DNA from: Euptelea pleiosperma
Taxonomy: Eukaryota; Streptophyta; Magnoliopsida; Ranunculales; Eupteleaceae
Direction: 5' to 3'
DNA length: 64,000 bases
Assembly (NCBI GenBank): GCA_035048495.1
Contig: JASUTR010000075.1
Location: forward strand, 170,001-234,000
Positions 45,016 to 56,217 of this stretch are shown here, in pieces. Both the position numbers and the translations under genes were made by a program. Below the pieces are notes generated by a model, which was not told the origin of the DNA, made no database searches, and was given only the letters and a program-made list of their open reading frames with translations. Positions within the stretch are counted from its first letter, which is position 1; the number at the start of each line of letters is the position of its first letter.

Positions 45016-45842
45016 CTGATGAATAGAAGGTCTGTAGAACCTAAACCAAGGTTCGGGGGGTTCCTAGGAGTACTTTGGGAGGTGCGGCTACGGTAAAAGT
45101 TGAAAACCCAAAAAAGGCAAAATCGGATCTGGGCCAAAAACCCTGGCGATTTTTCAAACCGGAGATCCGACAATCAAATTAATCCCAAACCAAGCTCCGC
45201 AGATCCCAGATAGTCCACAGGGAGGTGTGGTTAGGATAGAAAGCCCAAACAATGCGCGAATCTCGAGGTTGAAAAAACCCAAAAATTGAGTCGGGGATCC
45301 GATTTTTTGAACTGGAGATCCAACGATCAGAAAATTCTCAAACGAGACTCTGTAGATCCCAGATAATCCACAGGGAGGTCTGGCTAGTGTAGAGAGCCCA
45401 AGCAGTGCACGAATCTCAAGAAAATAAAAAACCAGAAATATGAGCCGGGGATCCGATCCAAAAATTATGAAATAAGTTTCTGTCGAACCTTACTGGCACT
45501 ATGTGGGGCAGTTTGGGTAGAGAGCCCAAAAATGACACGAATCTCGAGGAAATCAAAAACCCAAAAAACCTCGATATACGTGTTCTCTGAAAAAACTGAT
45601 AAAAAATCCTGAAGAACGGGGATAGAGTGGATCTCTGACGACTGATTGCAGGCAATACACCAGGAATGATAGATCTTTAGTTCCTTTGCTTCAGAAAAGA
45701 TCCAAGAACTTCGCAAGAGGACCCTCTGCAATTTGCTCAAAACTTTCCCAGACTTCGGATGCCCACATATAAGATCTTCGTGGAAACTCTAGGGGATAAT
45801 GATTTTGGCCCTAGAGTAACCATGCTTTGATCCCATGTTGTT
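45016..45842 (-). other. Copia 5' untranslated leader with ~125-bp tandem repeats and primer site
   Basis: Between 45,110 and 45,570 a unit of about 125-150 bp recurs about three times, recognised by GGGGATCCGATTTTTTGAAC, GTAGATCCCAGATAATCCAC and GAGAGCCCAA...GCACGAATCTC. The primer site lies at 45,821-45,836 on the minus strand as TGGGATCAAAGCATGG. Confidence 0.8.
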
Positions 45843-46187
45843 TGAGGTTGTCACCAATATGCTAAAGATTGAGAGAGAGAGATAATGGAGGTTAGGGACA
45901 GAAGGCGAGATTAGGGTTTGAGAGAGAATGGGGAGATTGAAGTGAATATTCAATCTCTCATAAGTAATATTTATAAGTAGGGGAAACCCCTTCTACAAGT
46001 AAAGGAGAAATCATGTGGGTGAAGTGTGGGCCCACCACTTAACCAACTAACATGAAATAAAGAGATTGTGGGTTAAGTGGATGGGCCAATCACTTAACTC
46101 ATAAGCAATAGAGAATAAATCCCACGTGGGGTAGTGGAACGCAGCCCACTAAGAATACCCCCACGTGGGTGTACATAGAATCCAACA
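45843..46187 (-). repeat. 5' LTR of copia 40-46 kb
   Basis: 345 bp, TG...CA ends. Same G-box pair as the other LTR (46,120-46,131 and 46,158-46,170) and TATAAATATTAC on the minus strand at about 45,962-45,976, giving a complete upstream promoter for this element. Confidence 0.92.
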
Positions 46188-46460
46188 CCTCTCCCTTTTG
46201 ATTTTTACATAGCTATGTGGTGTTCGAATCGTTTCTTGAGATTCCCCATAGCTCTACAATTTGGAGGCCGGGACGTCTAGGGAGTTCCTGATCCTCGGCT
46301 CAAATCCCAGTCCAAGAATACTGGTACTCATGTTGTCATGAATTAAATCTACAACCTCTCAAGCTCCTTAGAGCTCTACAATTTGAACTTGTCTATCCAA
46401 ATTCGATATTTGACAAATAACACGCTACGACAGTTGCACAACACAAATTCGAAATACAAG
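46188..46460. repeat. Dispersed repeat R, copy 3
   Basis: Begins in the middle of repeat R at CCTCTCCCTTTTGATTTTTAC (equivalent to 18,596) and continues through AGAGCTCTACAATTTGAACTT without the solo LTR found in copy 2, thus showing the empty site. Confidence 0.9.
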
Positions 46461-49086
46461 TGTTTTCTTATTATCATAACATGAGGGGTGTCAATCCCGT
46501 TCTAAACACTTATAGAGCATTGGGGGCGTCAATCCCATTACAAACGCTTCTAGAACATTGGGGACGTCAATCCCATTACAAACGCTTATAGAGCACTAGA
46601 CGCGTCAATCCCATTATAGACGGTTATTTGTCCTTCACTTATAAATGAGAGATGGAGATAAGAAATCATCTAGGAAGCGGACATATATACGCAGCTTAGT
46701 TCCAAACCTTGCACTTTATAAAATGCATAAGTCTTCCTGCCAATCCAAGGAGGCGCAAGTTGAATTGTATTTTTCCACGGGGAGAGATGACAGAAACATC
46801 TGCTCCACAATACATAGGATGCAAAAACATGGGATCAAGATGCAAGCAAACATATCCTAGGTCTCTGACATAAGTTTTGCCTTACTCACACGTCTTGTAA
46901 CAGGACACTAATATGCCCGAGTCCCAAGAAAAATAAGGAGAGGGGGGACTTGAGCTGACCTTCAACAAGAGGTGACTTCATCATTCAAGATGTCAGGAAT
47001 ACCCAAAGTTGACTTCATCCTCAATCGTTCCCCCATTATAGGCGGTTACCAGTCCTGCACCTATAAGGTGAGAGAGATGTAGATCAGAAATCATCTAGGA
47101 AGCGAACATACATCTGCAACCTAGTTCAAAACCTTGCACTTCGTAAGATGCATAGGTCTTGCCAATCCAAGGAGGTGCAAGCTGAATCGTATTTTTCCAG
47201 GGGAGAGGCATCATAAAACATATGCTCCACAATACATAGGATGCAAAAACCTGGGACCAAGATGCAAGCAAACACATCCTAGGTCTATGACATAAGTTTT
47301 CCCTTGGACACACCTTGTAGCAGGACATACTAATATGCCTGAGTCCCAAGAAAAATAAGCAGAGGAGGGACTTGAGGTGACCTTCACCAAGAGGTGCAGT
47401 ACTCCCAATGTTGACCATCATCGATCGTGCCCCCTTTCTTGCCAAATATCATGTCCGTCAACATGCAACACTGTTAGCATACAGCTCCCGTATAGTCAAC
47501 TCAGCTCCCCTCGGCCGTCTGCTCACCTGATCTCACATCACCAGCGAACCTCCTTCAACGCTTCAACCTTGCATCTCCTGTACCTGGTTTATCTCCTTCT
47601 CCGGTGTGGCAACAACCTGATTATTCTTCCCCTTGTTGGCCGTCTGCAACTGTTTTGTGATGCGTGTTGAATCAGTTGTTTGTTAGCACTAGTCGGCCAA
47701 CCCTTCAACTTGTGCATTCATCGAATGTCAACCTGTTTGGCAATCGAGCAACGCGTGCGTGCAAATGATCATTCTAGCAAGTGTTTTGCGGGACCCACTC
47801 GGCCTTCTTCTTACCGCACGATCTACAATGCGTCGTGCAACCATACTCTGCCAGGTGTCAATGCTACTTCGCAGCGAGCCACTAGCTATGCAGCCCTGTC
47901 AAGTGGTGCAACCTTGCATATGCATCAACTCTACGGGCTTTTCAACCAGCCTTTCTCCTCTGCACCATCATCAAACAATCAAAAAGGAGGTTCATGCTTT
48001 GCTTGCCCAGTACTTTACACCTCCATGCCGGCCAGCTTATTTCCTACGTGGAGGAATCTACCTCCACATGATCAACACCAACACATGGGTCCACTTGAGA
48101 AACAATCTTTGTGCCACAACTCTCTCTTAGCCGCGCGTTCAGTTCACGTGCTTCAGCCGACCGTGGATGGCACCATCTAGCGCCGTTCAGTCCACTTAAA
48201 CGGTAGCCAAACATCCATGCAATCCATGGATTGCTTTGTTTCTCCCTCCATCGATGGCACATAGATGTCTTCGATCCAACGATCCACGTTGGACATGATC
48301 AAACAATCCATGCGACTTCGACCAATTTGGTTTCGCATGCAGTTATCATCCCTATCAAAATCCGACTTTCAACTAACTCCATCAGTCGGCATCATCACCT
48401 CACGTCGAACTAGCAGCCAGTTGACTCCATCATCCGGTTGCTCACTTCTAGGCCAACTATATGGCAACAAACTCCTCCTTGGTAATTCACATCAATGTCC
48501 ACCTTCAACCAGCAAGTCATCATTCGACAGTTCACCATCTTGACTGATCGGCAGGTCACCACGCGGCCAGCAACGACAGCAGCCGGCTAACCATTCCAAC
48601 TCCAATTTGGTGGATGCACCGCACCAACCACACCTTTCATCCTACCATGCATGGACACTAGCCATCTACCACATACTAGCGGCAAGTTTCAAGTAAATTC
48701 TCTCTTTTTCCAAAGTGGCGATTTCTCACAGTGTAGTTATTTTACTTTTTTTGTTTGGGCTACTCAGATCGAAAGCCCACTTATTTTGGAGGTTTAGGGC
48801 TGTTATTAGTAGTCTGGAGAGACAATTTCGTTTAGTTCTATCTCCCCCACGGTGAAGAAAAGCTTCGAATAATGGCGACCTAGCTCAAACCCTAACAGAT
48901 CAAGTAAGTTCTCTCTCTTTTTTTCCGTAATGGCTATTTGTCACCTTGTAGTTATTTTTCTTTTTTTGTTTGGGCTACTCAGATCGAAATCCCACTTATT
49001 TTGGAGGTTTAGGACTGTTATCAGGAGGTCTTGGGGGTTTTGATCAATTTTATTTTTGAGCAACCCCCAAAATCTTAGCAGAAACA
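46373..49086. repeat. 2.7-kb duplicated segment, copy 2
   Basis: Second copy of 26,422-29,128, with the same ~44-bp tandem units (46,485-46,625), the same internal ~330-bp twofold repeat and the splice-donor-like pair. It ends at ATCTTAGCAGAAA, where the first copy continues into other sequence and this one meets a copia fragment. Confidence 0.9.
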
Positions 49087-49649
49087 ACATTCCATCAGGG
49101 TTTAGGAATGCATTCTTCACATCCAGTTGATGCAAAGGCCATGCTTGGTTTGCTGCTACAAACAACAAAACCCTGATGGAGTTCATCTTTGCCACAGGTT
49201 CAAAGGTCTCCACATAGTCAATCCCGTAGGTAAGTGTACCCTTTAGCTACTAGTCTGGCCTTGTACTTCTCTACTGACCCATCGGCCTTGTACTTCACTG
49301 TGAACACCCATTTGCATCCAACCGGCTTCTTGCCTCTTGGCAAGTCAACAAGCTCCCAGGTTTTGTTCTTATCCAACGCCTTCATTTCTTCTACCATAGC
49401 AGGTTTCCATCTAGGGTGTGCTAATCCTTCTGCCACGGAAGAGGGAGTGGGAATGGTGGAAACTGATGTGATAAAGGCTCTATATGAAGGTGACAAGGCA
49501 TTGTAGGAAATGAAGTTGCTCAAAGGATGTTGGGTACAACTTCTGATGCCTTTTCTAATAGCAATACGAAGATCATAATCATCAGTAGACAAGGGAATGA
49601 CAGGTATAGGGAGAGATGGAGGATTACCTGAATCTGAGGAAGGAACCAC
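49087..49649 (-). pseudogene. Copia RT N-terminal part, frameshifted and cut
   Basis: Frame 49,649-49,218 carries the linker [80 protein letters not shown] and stops in GYTYLRD after a small deletion. The frame 49,213-49,087 resumes with [20 protein letters not shown] and [12 protein letters not shown]. The YVDD catalytic box would lie beyond the truncation. Confidence 0.85.
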
Positions 49650-49703
49650 TGGTCCTGGATCAGCTGTGACTGTCGCCCTTTTGCTATAGACTTTGAGTTC
49701 CTT

Positions 49704-50720
49704 CTAAGCTCCAGGAGCACTATTAATCACACTAGTAGTATGAGTGGGTGGAAGCCTCTCAAACTCTAGAGGAGGAGATAGGGATATAGCAGGAAGAGGA
49801 ACATTCCACCTCTCTTCATTACTACTCTCCCCCTGATTAGAGGTGGGAGAGAAAAAAGAAAGCTCCTCACGGAAGGTGACATCCATGCATACAAACTTCT
49901 TCCCAGAGGATGGATGGTAACACTTGTACCCTTTGCGGGTAGAGGAGTAACTGAGATAAACGCACTTGAGTGCTTTGGGATCTAGTTTGGTGCGATGAGG
50001 ACCAATGATATGTACATAACATACACACCCAAAGATGCGAGGAGGAACAGAGAAAAGAGGAGAATTAGGGGAAAGAACCTGAAGAGGAGATTTAAAATTG
50101 AGAACACGAGAGGGTATTCTGTTACTCAAGTAGGCAGCCGTCAACACAACATCTGACCAATAGGTCTTGGGGACATGAGAGCCAATCAAAAGAGATCTAG
50201 CTATCTCAGTCAAATGTCGCATTTTTCTCTCAGCTACACCATTCTGTTGAGGGGTGTAGCCGCAAGAATTTTGATGACAAATCCCATGGTCAAGAAGGTA
50301 GTGTTGAAGCCCCCCCAAACATGTATTCTCCACCTTGGTCAGTACGAAGAACCTTGATGGAGATACCATACTGGGTTTGGATCATCTTATGAAAAACCTG
50401 AAAGATGGAATGAGCTTCATCTTTGGTTTTCATGAGATAAACCCATGTACACCTAGTATGATCATCAACAAAAGAAATGAAGTAGCGGAAGCCAAAGATA
50501 GTAGTTGGGGAAGGTTCCCACATCAGAATGCACAATATCAAAACAAGTAGAACTTCGATTACCTCTGGAGGGATAAGTGGATCTACAATGCTCGGAGAGC
50601 TCACAGGTCTCACAGTGTAAAGCAGAAAAAGAAACAGAAGTAAACAAACTAGGAAATAAAAGTTTCAAATACTGAAAAGAGACATGCCCCAGACGGGCAT
50701 GCCAGCTCAAAACAACATCT
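49704..50720 (-). pseudogene. Copia pre-integrase and integrase
   Basis: The pre-integrase domain is at 50,710-50,560 (SWHARLGHVSFQYLKLLFPS, LHCETCELSEHCRSTYPSRG). Integrase core: FRYFISFVDDHTRCTWVYLM (first D), KVLRTDQGGEYM (second D), a frame change at about 50,330, then GYTPQQNGVAERKMRHLTEI (E). It is followed by [20 protein letters not shown] and CYHPSSGKKFVCMDVTF. All three DDE residues survive in separate frames. One stop lies between PNYYLWLP and FGFRYF. Confidence 0.88.
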
Positions 50721-50832
50721 ACCCTACGATTACTACTAGCAGACGACTGTAGTGCTGTGGGCTCAGGAAGGCGTCCATCCAGAAGGTAGAGGCCATTAGC
50801 TTCATGTCCAGTGCCAATCGTCCTCCTCGTCT

Positions 50833-51318
50833 CTAGGTCCTGAAAGATACAAGAAGGTAAAAAGTGACACTACAGTTCAGGGTTTTAGTCAAAGCACTAA
50901 CAGAGAGAAGGTTAGAAGTTAATCTGGGAACATGCAAAACAGATGAAAGAAGCAACTTAGGAGAGGGAAGGATATTCCCTTTCCCAGACACACAAGATAA
51001 GGTGCCATCAACTGTCTTCACCTTATCACGACCAGAACATATGGGATAACTGGAAAATAAAGAAGACATGCCCGTCATGTGTTCTGAAGCCCCTGAATCA
51101 ATGATCCAAGTAGGACTGGATGATGGGAGAGACACATGATGAGCAGGTCGAGTGTTACCTGACTGGGCAAAGGAAGTAGAGGATGTGGCAGAAGGACCAT
51201 CAAGCTGTTGAAGCAATCGTCGAAGGCCTGCATACTTTGTGGCTGAAAAACCACCAGGAGGAACTGAAGGAAGAGGACTCGCCAGAGACTGTCTCTGAGA
51301 TGGAATAGGAGAATCCAC
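50833..51318 (-). pseudogene. Copia protease
   Basis: 161-residue frame: a Ser/Pro linker, then SPTWIIDSGASEHMTGMSSL with intact retropepsin DSG, ICSGRDKVKTVDGTLSCVSG, LLLSSVLHVPRLTSNLLSVS. It is in frame with gag but separated from it by one TAG at about 51,373-51,375. A frame change at about 50,850 follows at the Asp-Leu-Glu-Thr-Arg block. Confidence 0.88.
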
Positions 51319-51372
51319 ACTGGTTATATGAGCACTAGAGGAGGCAGACTGGCTAGGGCGACCATGTAGCTT

Positions 51373-52311
51373 CTAACACTTGGCACACACATGCCCTGAC
51401 TTACTGCAGAAATCACACTTAGGCCTCTCTCTAGTCAAGGACTTCCCAGAAGAAGGTCCAGTAGGAGCATAGGAGGGAGCTGAGACAGGAGTATGATAAG
51501 ATGGACCTCTCTGAGGCTGAGAAGCGGGAGAGGCAGCTAGCGCTGATCGCTCTGGAAGGAGATGCTCATTCTGAAGAGAGATCCGCCTACTCTCCTCACT
51601 CTGAAGATAGGCGTACACTTCATTGAGAGAGGGAAGATCCACCCTACTACTCAAGATCTGAACACGAGCTAGCTCATAAGAAGGATTGAGTCCAGCAAGA
51701 AAATCAAAGATCTGGCCCTTCTCTATATATCGACGAAAGGGGGCAATCTCTGTGGGATTGAGAGGCTGATAGGAGTAATAATGATCAAGCTCCTGCCACA
51801 AGGTACGAAGAGCAGTATAGTACTGAGAGAGAGACTTCTCCCCCTGTCGGAAGTGGGAGATAGTCTGTCGCAGTTGAAATGCCCGTCCAGTGTTCTGCTG
51901 CTGTGAGTAGGTCTTCTCAGTGATCTCCCAGACCTCTTGCGCTGTGCAAATAAATAAGAAACTCTCGTTGATATCAGACTCCATAGAGTTGAGAAGCCAT
52001 GACATGACAGTAAGATCATCTGTCTGCCATTGTCGATAAGAGGGATCGGTCTTGGAAGGCTCAATTGTATCCCCTGTAGTGTGTCCAAGTTTCCCACGGC
52101 CTCCAATGAACAACCGTGCTGCCTGTGCCCATCGTAAGTAGTTCTTGCCGTCTAACTTCACTAAGGTGATCTGTAAACTGGGGTTCTCATAGGCCAAATG
52201 ATGCACCATAGAACCTCCAACACTGGTGGAGGGAACTTTCGTGCTCACTGCTGACCCTGATGGAGAAGCCAAGGAAGGTGGAGTAACCAAGGAAGGTGGA
52301 GGATCCGCCAT
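51373..52311 (-). CDS. Copia gag, intact to zinc knuckle
   Basis: This 312-residue frame starts with MADPPPSLVTPPSLASPSGS, carries a UBN2-type copia gag (NPSLQITLVKLDGKNYLRWA, LTVMSWLLNSMESDINESFL, VWEITEKTYSQQQNTGRAF, LSQYYTALRTLWQELDHYY, IFDFLAGLNPSYELARVQIL) and ends in a CCHC zinc knuckle CDFCSKSGHVCAKC, one codon before TAG. In the 40-46 kb relative the same position is Trp (C-W-ELHGRP), so TGG has become TAG here. Gag forms the particle around element RNA. As it stands a full gag with its RNA-binding knuckle could still be translated, though the element cannot move alone. Confidence 0.88.
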   Translation of the reverse strand: MADPPPSLVTPPSLASPSGSAVSTKVPSTSVGGSMVHHLAYENPSLQITLVKLDGKNYLRWAQAARLFIGGRGKLGHTTGDTIEPSKTDPSYRQWQTDDLTVMSWLLNSMESDINESFLFICTAQEVWEITEKTYSQQQNTGRAFQLRQTISHFRQGEKSLSQYYTALRTLWQELDHYYSYQPLNPTEIAPFRRYIEKGQIFDFLAGLNPSYELARVQILSSRVDLPSLNEVYAYLQSEESRRISLQNEHLLPERSALAASPASQPQRGPSYHTPVSAPSYAPTGPSSGKSLTRERPKCDFCSKSGHVCAKC

Positions 52312-53092
52312 GAAGAATTACGGCCAAAGAACTACTCTATAGGAGTGCCGGAATGTCACAACCAATCACCTGAGGGCCAGAACAGAGCTAAATCAGTCTC
52401 AATCACAGTAGATCCATAACTCAGACGGTCTGCACATACAATCAAGCACTTGCCAAGCATAAATCAAGAAGATGAGGCCAAATGAAGAGCAATCGGAGTC
52501 AAATACACACCAATCAAGCCATAGAAAGCATGTGGCAGACTATAGAAGGCACATCTGACATCTGGAGATAGTGAATAAGAGTTGTGGAGGCTCACAACAA
52601 AGATCAAACACCTGTAAGACAGGTACTATAACCACAACAGTGCTGAAATCGCACTAAAAAGTCGTCGACGGTAATACTAGGGGAGAGAAAACATCACCGA
52701 AGTTTCAAAACTCAATCAAATTGAATGAGACTTGTCCCAAAAGCTTACTATTATCCTTAGGGAGTAAAACGAACCAAGAAAAGGGGCTAAGAAGGTCCGC
52801 AAGGATCAGGAGATCGAGTACAAGGAAAAACCCAAAAAATGAGTCCGACTGTAAATGGCTTAATAAACCCCCAAGATGATCTCTAAATTTTTTTTAAATA
52901 TCACCATAATTCATAAAAAATGAAGATCTACCAGGTAGGAGAGAAATCAGAGGACCTCGATTTGCGTGTCCATACGACTGTTGACGTCAGCCGTACGGCC
53001 TGATGACGTCAGCTTCACCCCGATGCTCCTTCGATTGCTCTGTGGTTATAAATCCTCCTTGTAATTGAAAGTAATTGGCTCTGATACCAAGT
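52312..53092 (-). other. Copia leader and tRNA-iMet primer site
   Basis: About 780 bp of untranslated leader with no frame of note. On the minus strand TGGTATCAGAGCC (53,089-53,077) is an exact plant copia primer-binding site for initiator tRNA-Met, 3 bp from the LTR. Confidence 0.9.
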
Positions 53093-53320
53093 TGAAATTG
53101 AGTTCTAGGGTTTCTAGGGTTAGGTTTCAAGGATGAAGATGAATAGGAGAGAAGAAAGAAATTAGCTGAAAGAGGATGTCATGTGTACTTGTCACATTGA
53201 CTCCATAAATCTTATTTATATAAAGGGTTACAACCAAAAGACAAATATACCCCTCATGGGGGGTATTTATAGAACTACCCCTTTACCAGAGAAATACGTA
53301 TTTCTACGTATCTGATAACA
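53093..53320 (-). repeat. 5' LTR of truncated copia
   Basis: 228 bp, TG...CA on the minus strand (TGTTATCAGATACG to AACTTCA-like end at 53,093). A TATA-like TATAAATACC is at about 53,262-53,272 on the minus strand and a short inverted repeat ATACGTAGAAATACGTAT lies near its start. No second LTR is present. Confidence 0.85.
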
Positions 53321-54240
53321 CAAATCTCTCGGACAGATCGGTTAACCTCTCACCGGCTTGACAAATATCACAATTCTCAAATTAGGGGGCTTCATGTCTA
53401 TCACTCTCCAACACTAACGAAATTGGGGGCTTCGCGTGCAATCACCTCCAATCATAAAAAAGACCCCGTGAGGGCGCAAGAACTTCTAGGAGAGGCTAAA
53501 AGCATAAGTCCTCACAGCAGGCCATCATGTTCGCGAGCAAATGGCTGTAATGACCTTAGTTTAAAGAGCCTTGTTTCAGTACAAAGCATATGAGCCCTCG
53601 CAATGGGCCAAGGCACCCCTACGTGCTAAGGAGTGACCTTGACAACGAAGTCCCTCCAATGGGCCAGCTTGTCCGCGAGCTATTGGTTAAATGGCCTTAG
53701 CTCCAGGGACCTTGACATGACCTTATTCAATAGGCAAGAGAACCATTCATCATCGTCATCATATCATCATCATCATCATTCATCATAATCATCATATCAC
53801 CATCATCATCACTAGAAAACCCATGCTCAAAAACTCCCAACCCCCCATGAGCTCTCGGGTGACCTTGACAACTAAGTCTTCACAGCAGGCTAGCGCGAGC
53901 TAACAGCTCTAGTGGCCTTACTTCAAGGAACCTTGTTTTAGGGTAAGGCATGCGCCCTATCAGTGGGCCAAGGCATCCCTACCAACTAAGGAGTGACCTT
54001 CACAATGAAGTCCCTCCAGTGGGTCAGCGTGTCCGTGAGAGCACAACCTTATTCAAAAGGCAAGTGGCCTTCATGGGACGCGGAAGACCTCTTATGCGAT
54101 GTATGAGACCTTATCATCATCATCATCATATCATCATATCATCATATCATCATATCATCATCTTCATCATATCATCATCGTCATCATATCACCATCATCA
54201 TCACTAGAAAACCCATGCTCAAAAACTCCCTACCCCCAAG
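53321..54240. repeat. Dispersed repeat E, copy 2, with TCATCA microsatellites
   Basis: Matches 21,300-21,920 twice over in part (53,325-53,740 and 53,850-54,110), each followed by a (TCA)n-rich tract (53,745-53,812 and 54,113-54,205) and by the same sentence CACTAGAAAACCCATGCTCA. So the repeat unit plus microsatellite is itself tandemly doubled here. Confidence 0.8.
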
Positions 54241-54560
54241 AGCTTCACATTCTGGAGGATAGGATGTCATGGGCCTTCCTGATCATCGACTCAAAACTCA
54301 GTCCAAGAATATTGGTACCAGGGTTGTCGTGATCAAAATCTGCAACCTTTCGAGCCACATAGAGCTCTACAATCAAGAGGCCACCATGCCAAGGGAGTGT
54401 CAGATTCTTGGGTCAAAACACAGTCACAAATATTGGTACTCAGGTTGTCATGGATCAAAATCCACCACGTCTCTTGCCCCATAGCTCCTCAATCTCGAAG
54501 CCATGATGTCAAGGGACTTTCTAATCCCAAGCTTAAAACCCAGTTCAAACACTGGTACTT
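54241..54560. repeat. Degraded tandem units of repeat R core
   Basis: Three imperfect units of about 110-120 bp, each with 'AGCTC..CAAT...GAGGCCA..ATG.CA.GG..TT..TGAT' followed by 'CTCAAAAC.CAGTC.A.AATA.TGGTA' and 'GTTGTC.TG.ATCAAAATC'. They correspond to the core of repeat R, which elsewhere is single. Confidence 0.7.
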
Positions 54561-55444
54561 CCGAATATAATGGAATTTTCGCATCCTCGTTCTAGCCCTG
54601 ACCCACACATGGGCCTCATCAACTAAGCTACATACGCCATATCGTTGTCTCATTGCAGTCGGCCTACATGCCTTGTTCTCATCCACATAACGGGTATGTC
54701 GACAGATCAAATCACATCTCGGCTACTAACACCAATTTCGGTTTTCATCAACATAACATACATAGAAATACTGTCCTAGCTCTCCTATAATGGATTGAGT
54801 CACAACTACAGACGCCATTCTTTACGTCCCCACTAAACATACCTACTATTTATAGGCACATAGTGATTATGACTATAATGCTCTTGCATTTATTGTCTTT
54901 TGACTACATTTAGAGCATATGTTTCTTAGTTCTGTTTCTTGTACCAATGGTCGTCTACGCAAGCCAAATGATGCAACAACCAGCCGTAAGCCTATTAATA
55001 GTCGTGCAAAAATTGACAGAAGCACAAAGCACGAAGGAGTTTTCTTCAATGGTATATACAAAAATGGTTTTTTTCCATTAAAATGAGTTTTTACAAAAAC
55101 GATACGCATGCATTAAAAAATTGAACGACTACAAAACGTTCGCTCTTCTCCAGACTCTTAATCAAGTCCTTCCTAGCTAGCGCATGACCCTTCCCAGTCG
55201 ACAGCTTATGAGCCACCGTCAAGCCATTTCAGTCAGCAGGTCACGTCATGAACACTTGCATATGGTGCTCAGCGCCAACACCCAACACAATCACTTGACC
55301 TTGCCCATGATCAACGTGCATACAACCACTTCACGTGTCCACAATTACGAGGGTCCAAATAGACCATTTGATATTTTTCGGATTGTAGATAAGAACACTG
55401 TTAGTTTTCATAGTATTAGGGTTTGAGAGGGGGAGAGAAGAACG
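54561..55444. other. Spacer, nothing recognised
   Basis: No recognised domain or transposon end. It ends in a GAGAGGGGGAGAGAAG stretch (55,427-55,442) just before copia homology starts. Confidence 0.4.
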
Positions 55445-56217
55445 AGGTAAGGCCTTCGTCAACACATCACCTAATTGATTTGCGGAACTGATATATGGTG
55501 TGGTGATTCGTTTGCTCAAGACCATGTTACGGATGAAGTGACAATCAACTTCAATATGCTTGGTTCTCTCATGGAAGACTGGGTTGCTGGCAATGCAACT
55601 GGCTGCTTGATTGTCACAGTACATTGGCATAGGACAAGGAACCACAAACCCCATTTCTTTAAGTAAGGACTGAACCCACACCATCTCATATGCCGTGTGT
55701 GCCATAGCTCTGTACTCTGCTTCGGTATTGGAACAAGCAACAACACTTTGCTTCTTACTACGCCAAATAACAAGATTTCCACCAACAAACGTACAATAGC
55801 CTGAGGTAGAGCGACGATCAGTGCGACTACCAGCCCAATTAGCATCAGAGAATCCAGTAATAGTGACAGACTTGGATGGGTGATACAACAATCTATTTCC
55901 CGAAGAACCTTTCAGATAACGCAATATACGGATAACGGCATCCCAATGGGGCTGTTGTGGGGCATGCATAAACTGACTAACCACCCCAACAGAAAACGTG
56001 ATGTCTGGATGCGTAACCGTAAAATAGATAAGCTTCCCAACCAACCGACGATACCGACCAGGATCCCCATAAACCTCCCCAAGTTCAACATCAAGCTTAA
56101 TCGTGGGATCCATAGGCTTGTTAACTGGTTTGGAACCAAGGGTACCTGTTTCAGAGAGAAGATCTTTCTCTGCGAAAGTGTGATGCTTGTCTTGGATCGA
56201 GCAACTTCAATGCCCAA
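55445..56217 (-). pseudogene. Copia RT C-terminus and RNase H (minus arm)
   Basis: The frame 56,113-55,331 (260 residues) has YRRLVGKLIYFTVTHPDITF, VSQFMHAPQQPHWDAVIRIL, the RNase H blocks VTITGFSDANWAGSRTDRRS, GGNLVIWRSKKQSVVACSNT, EAEYRAMAHTAYEMVWVQSL, MPMYCDNQAASCIASNPVFH and TKHIEVDCHFIRNMVLSKRI. The RNase H catalytic residues (D in FSDANW, E in EAEYR, D in YCDN) are present. Upstream (56,217-56,130) MGIEVARSKTSITLSQRKI is in another frame. The C-terminal ~40 residues after ALPRS are not copia and read into the flank. Confidence 0.88.

Larger units (their letters stand above)
40324..46187 (-). mobile_element. Ty1/copia element with both LTRs
   Basis: Two LTRs (40,324-40,666 and 45,843-46,187) enclose minus-strand gag, protease, integrase, RT and RNase H in copia order. 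Next to the right LTR is a primer site variant (minus strand TGGGATCAAAGCATGG, compare TGGTATCAGAGC); next to the left LTR a polypurine stretch (minus strand GAGGCGGAG). The LTRs are about 97% identical by eye, so insertion is not ancient. Yet the polyprotein has several stops and frameshifts. Flanking 5-mers differ (AAGGT and CCTCT), so there is no target duplication. Confidence 0.92.
49087..53320 (-). mobile_element. 3'-truncated Ty1/copia element
   Basis: From right to left: 5' LTR (53,093-53,320), tRNA-iMet primer site (53,077-53,089), leader, gag, protease, pre-integrase, integrase and the first part of RT, stopping in [10 protein letters not shown] at 49,100. RT palm, RNase H, polypurine tract and 3' LTR are absent. 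A ~16-bp stretch (CAACATTCCATCAGGG) lies at the left junction and belongs neither to RT nor to the neighbouring repeat as seen at 29,128. Confidence 0.9.
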
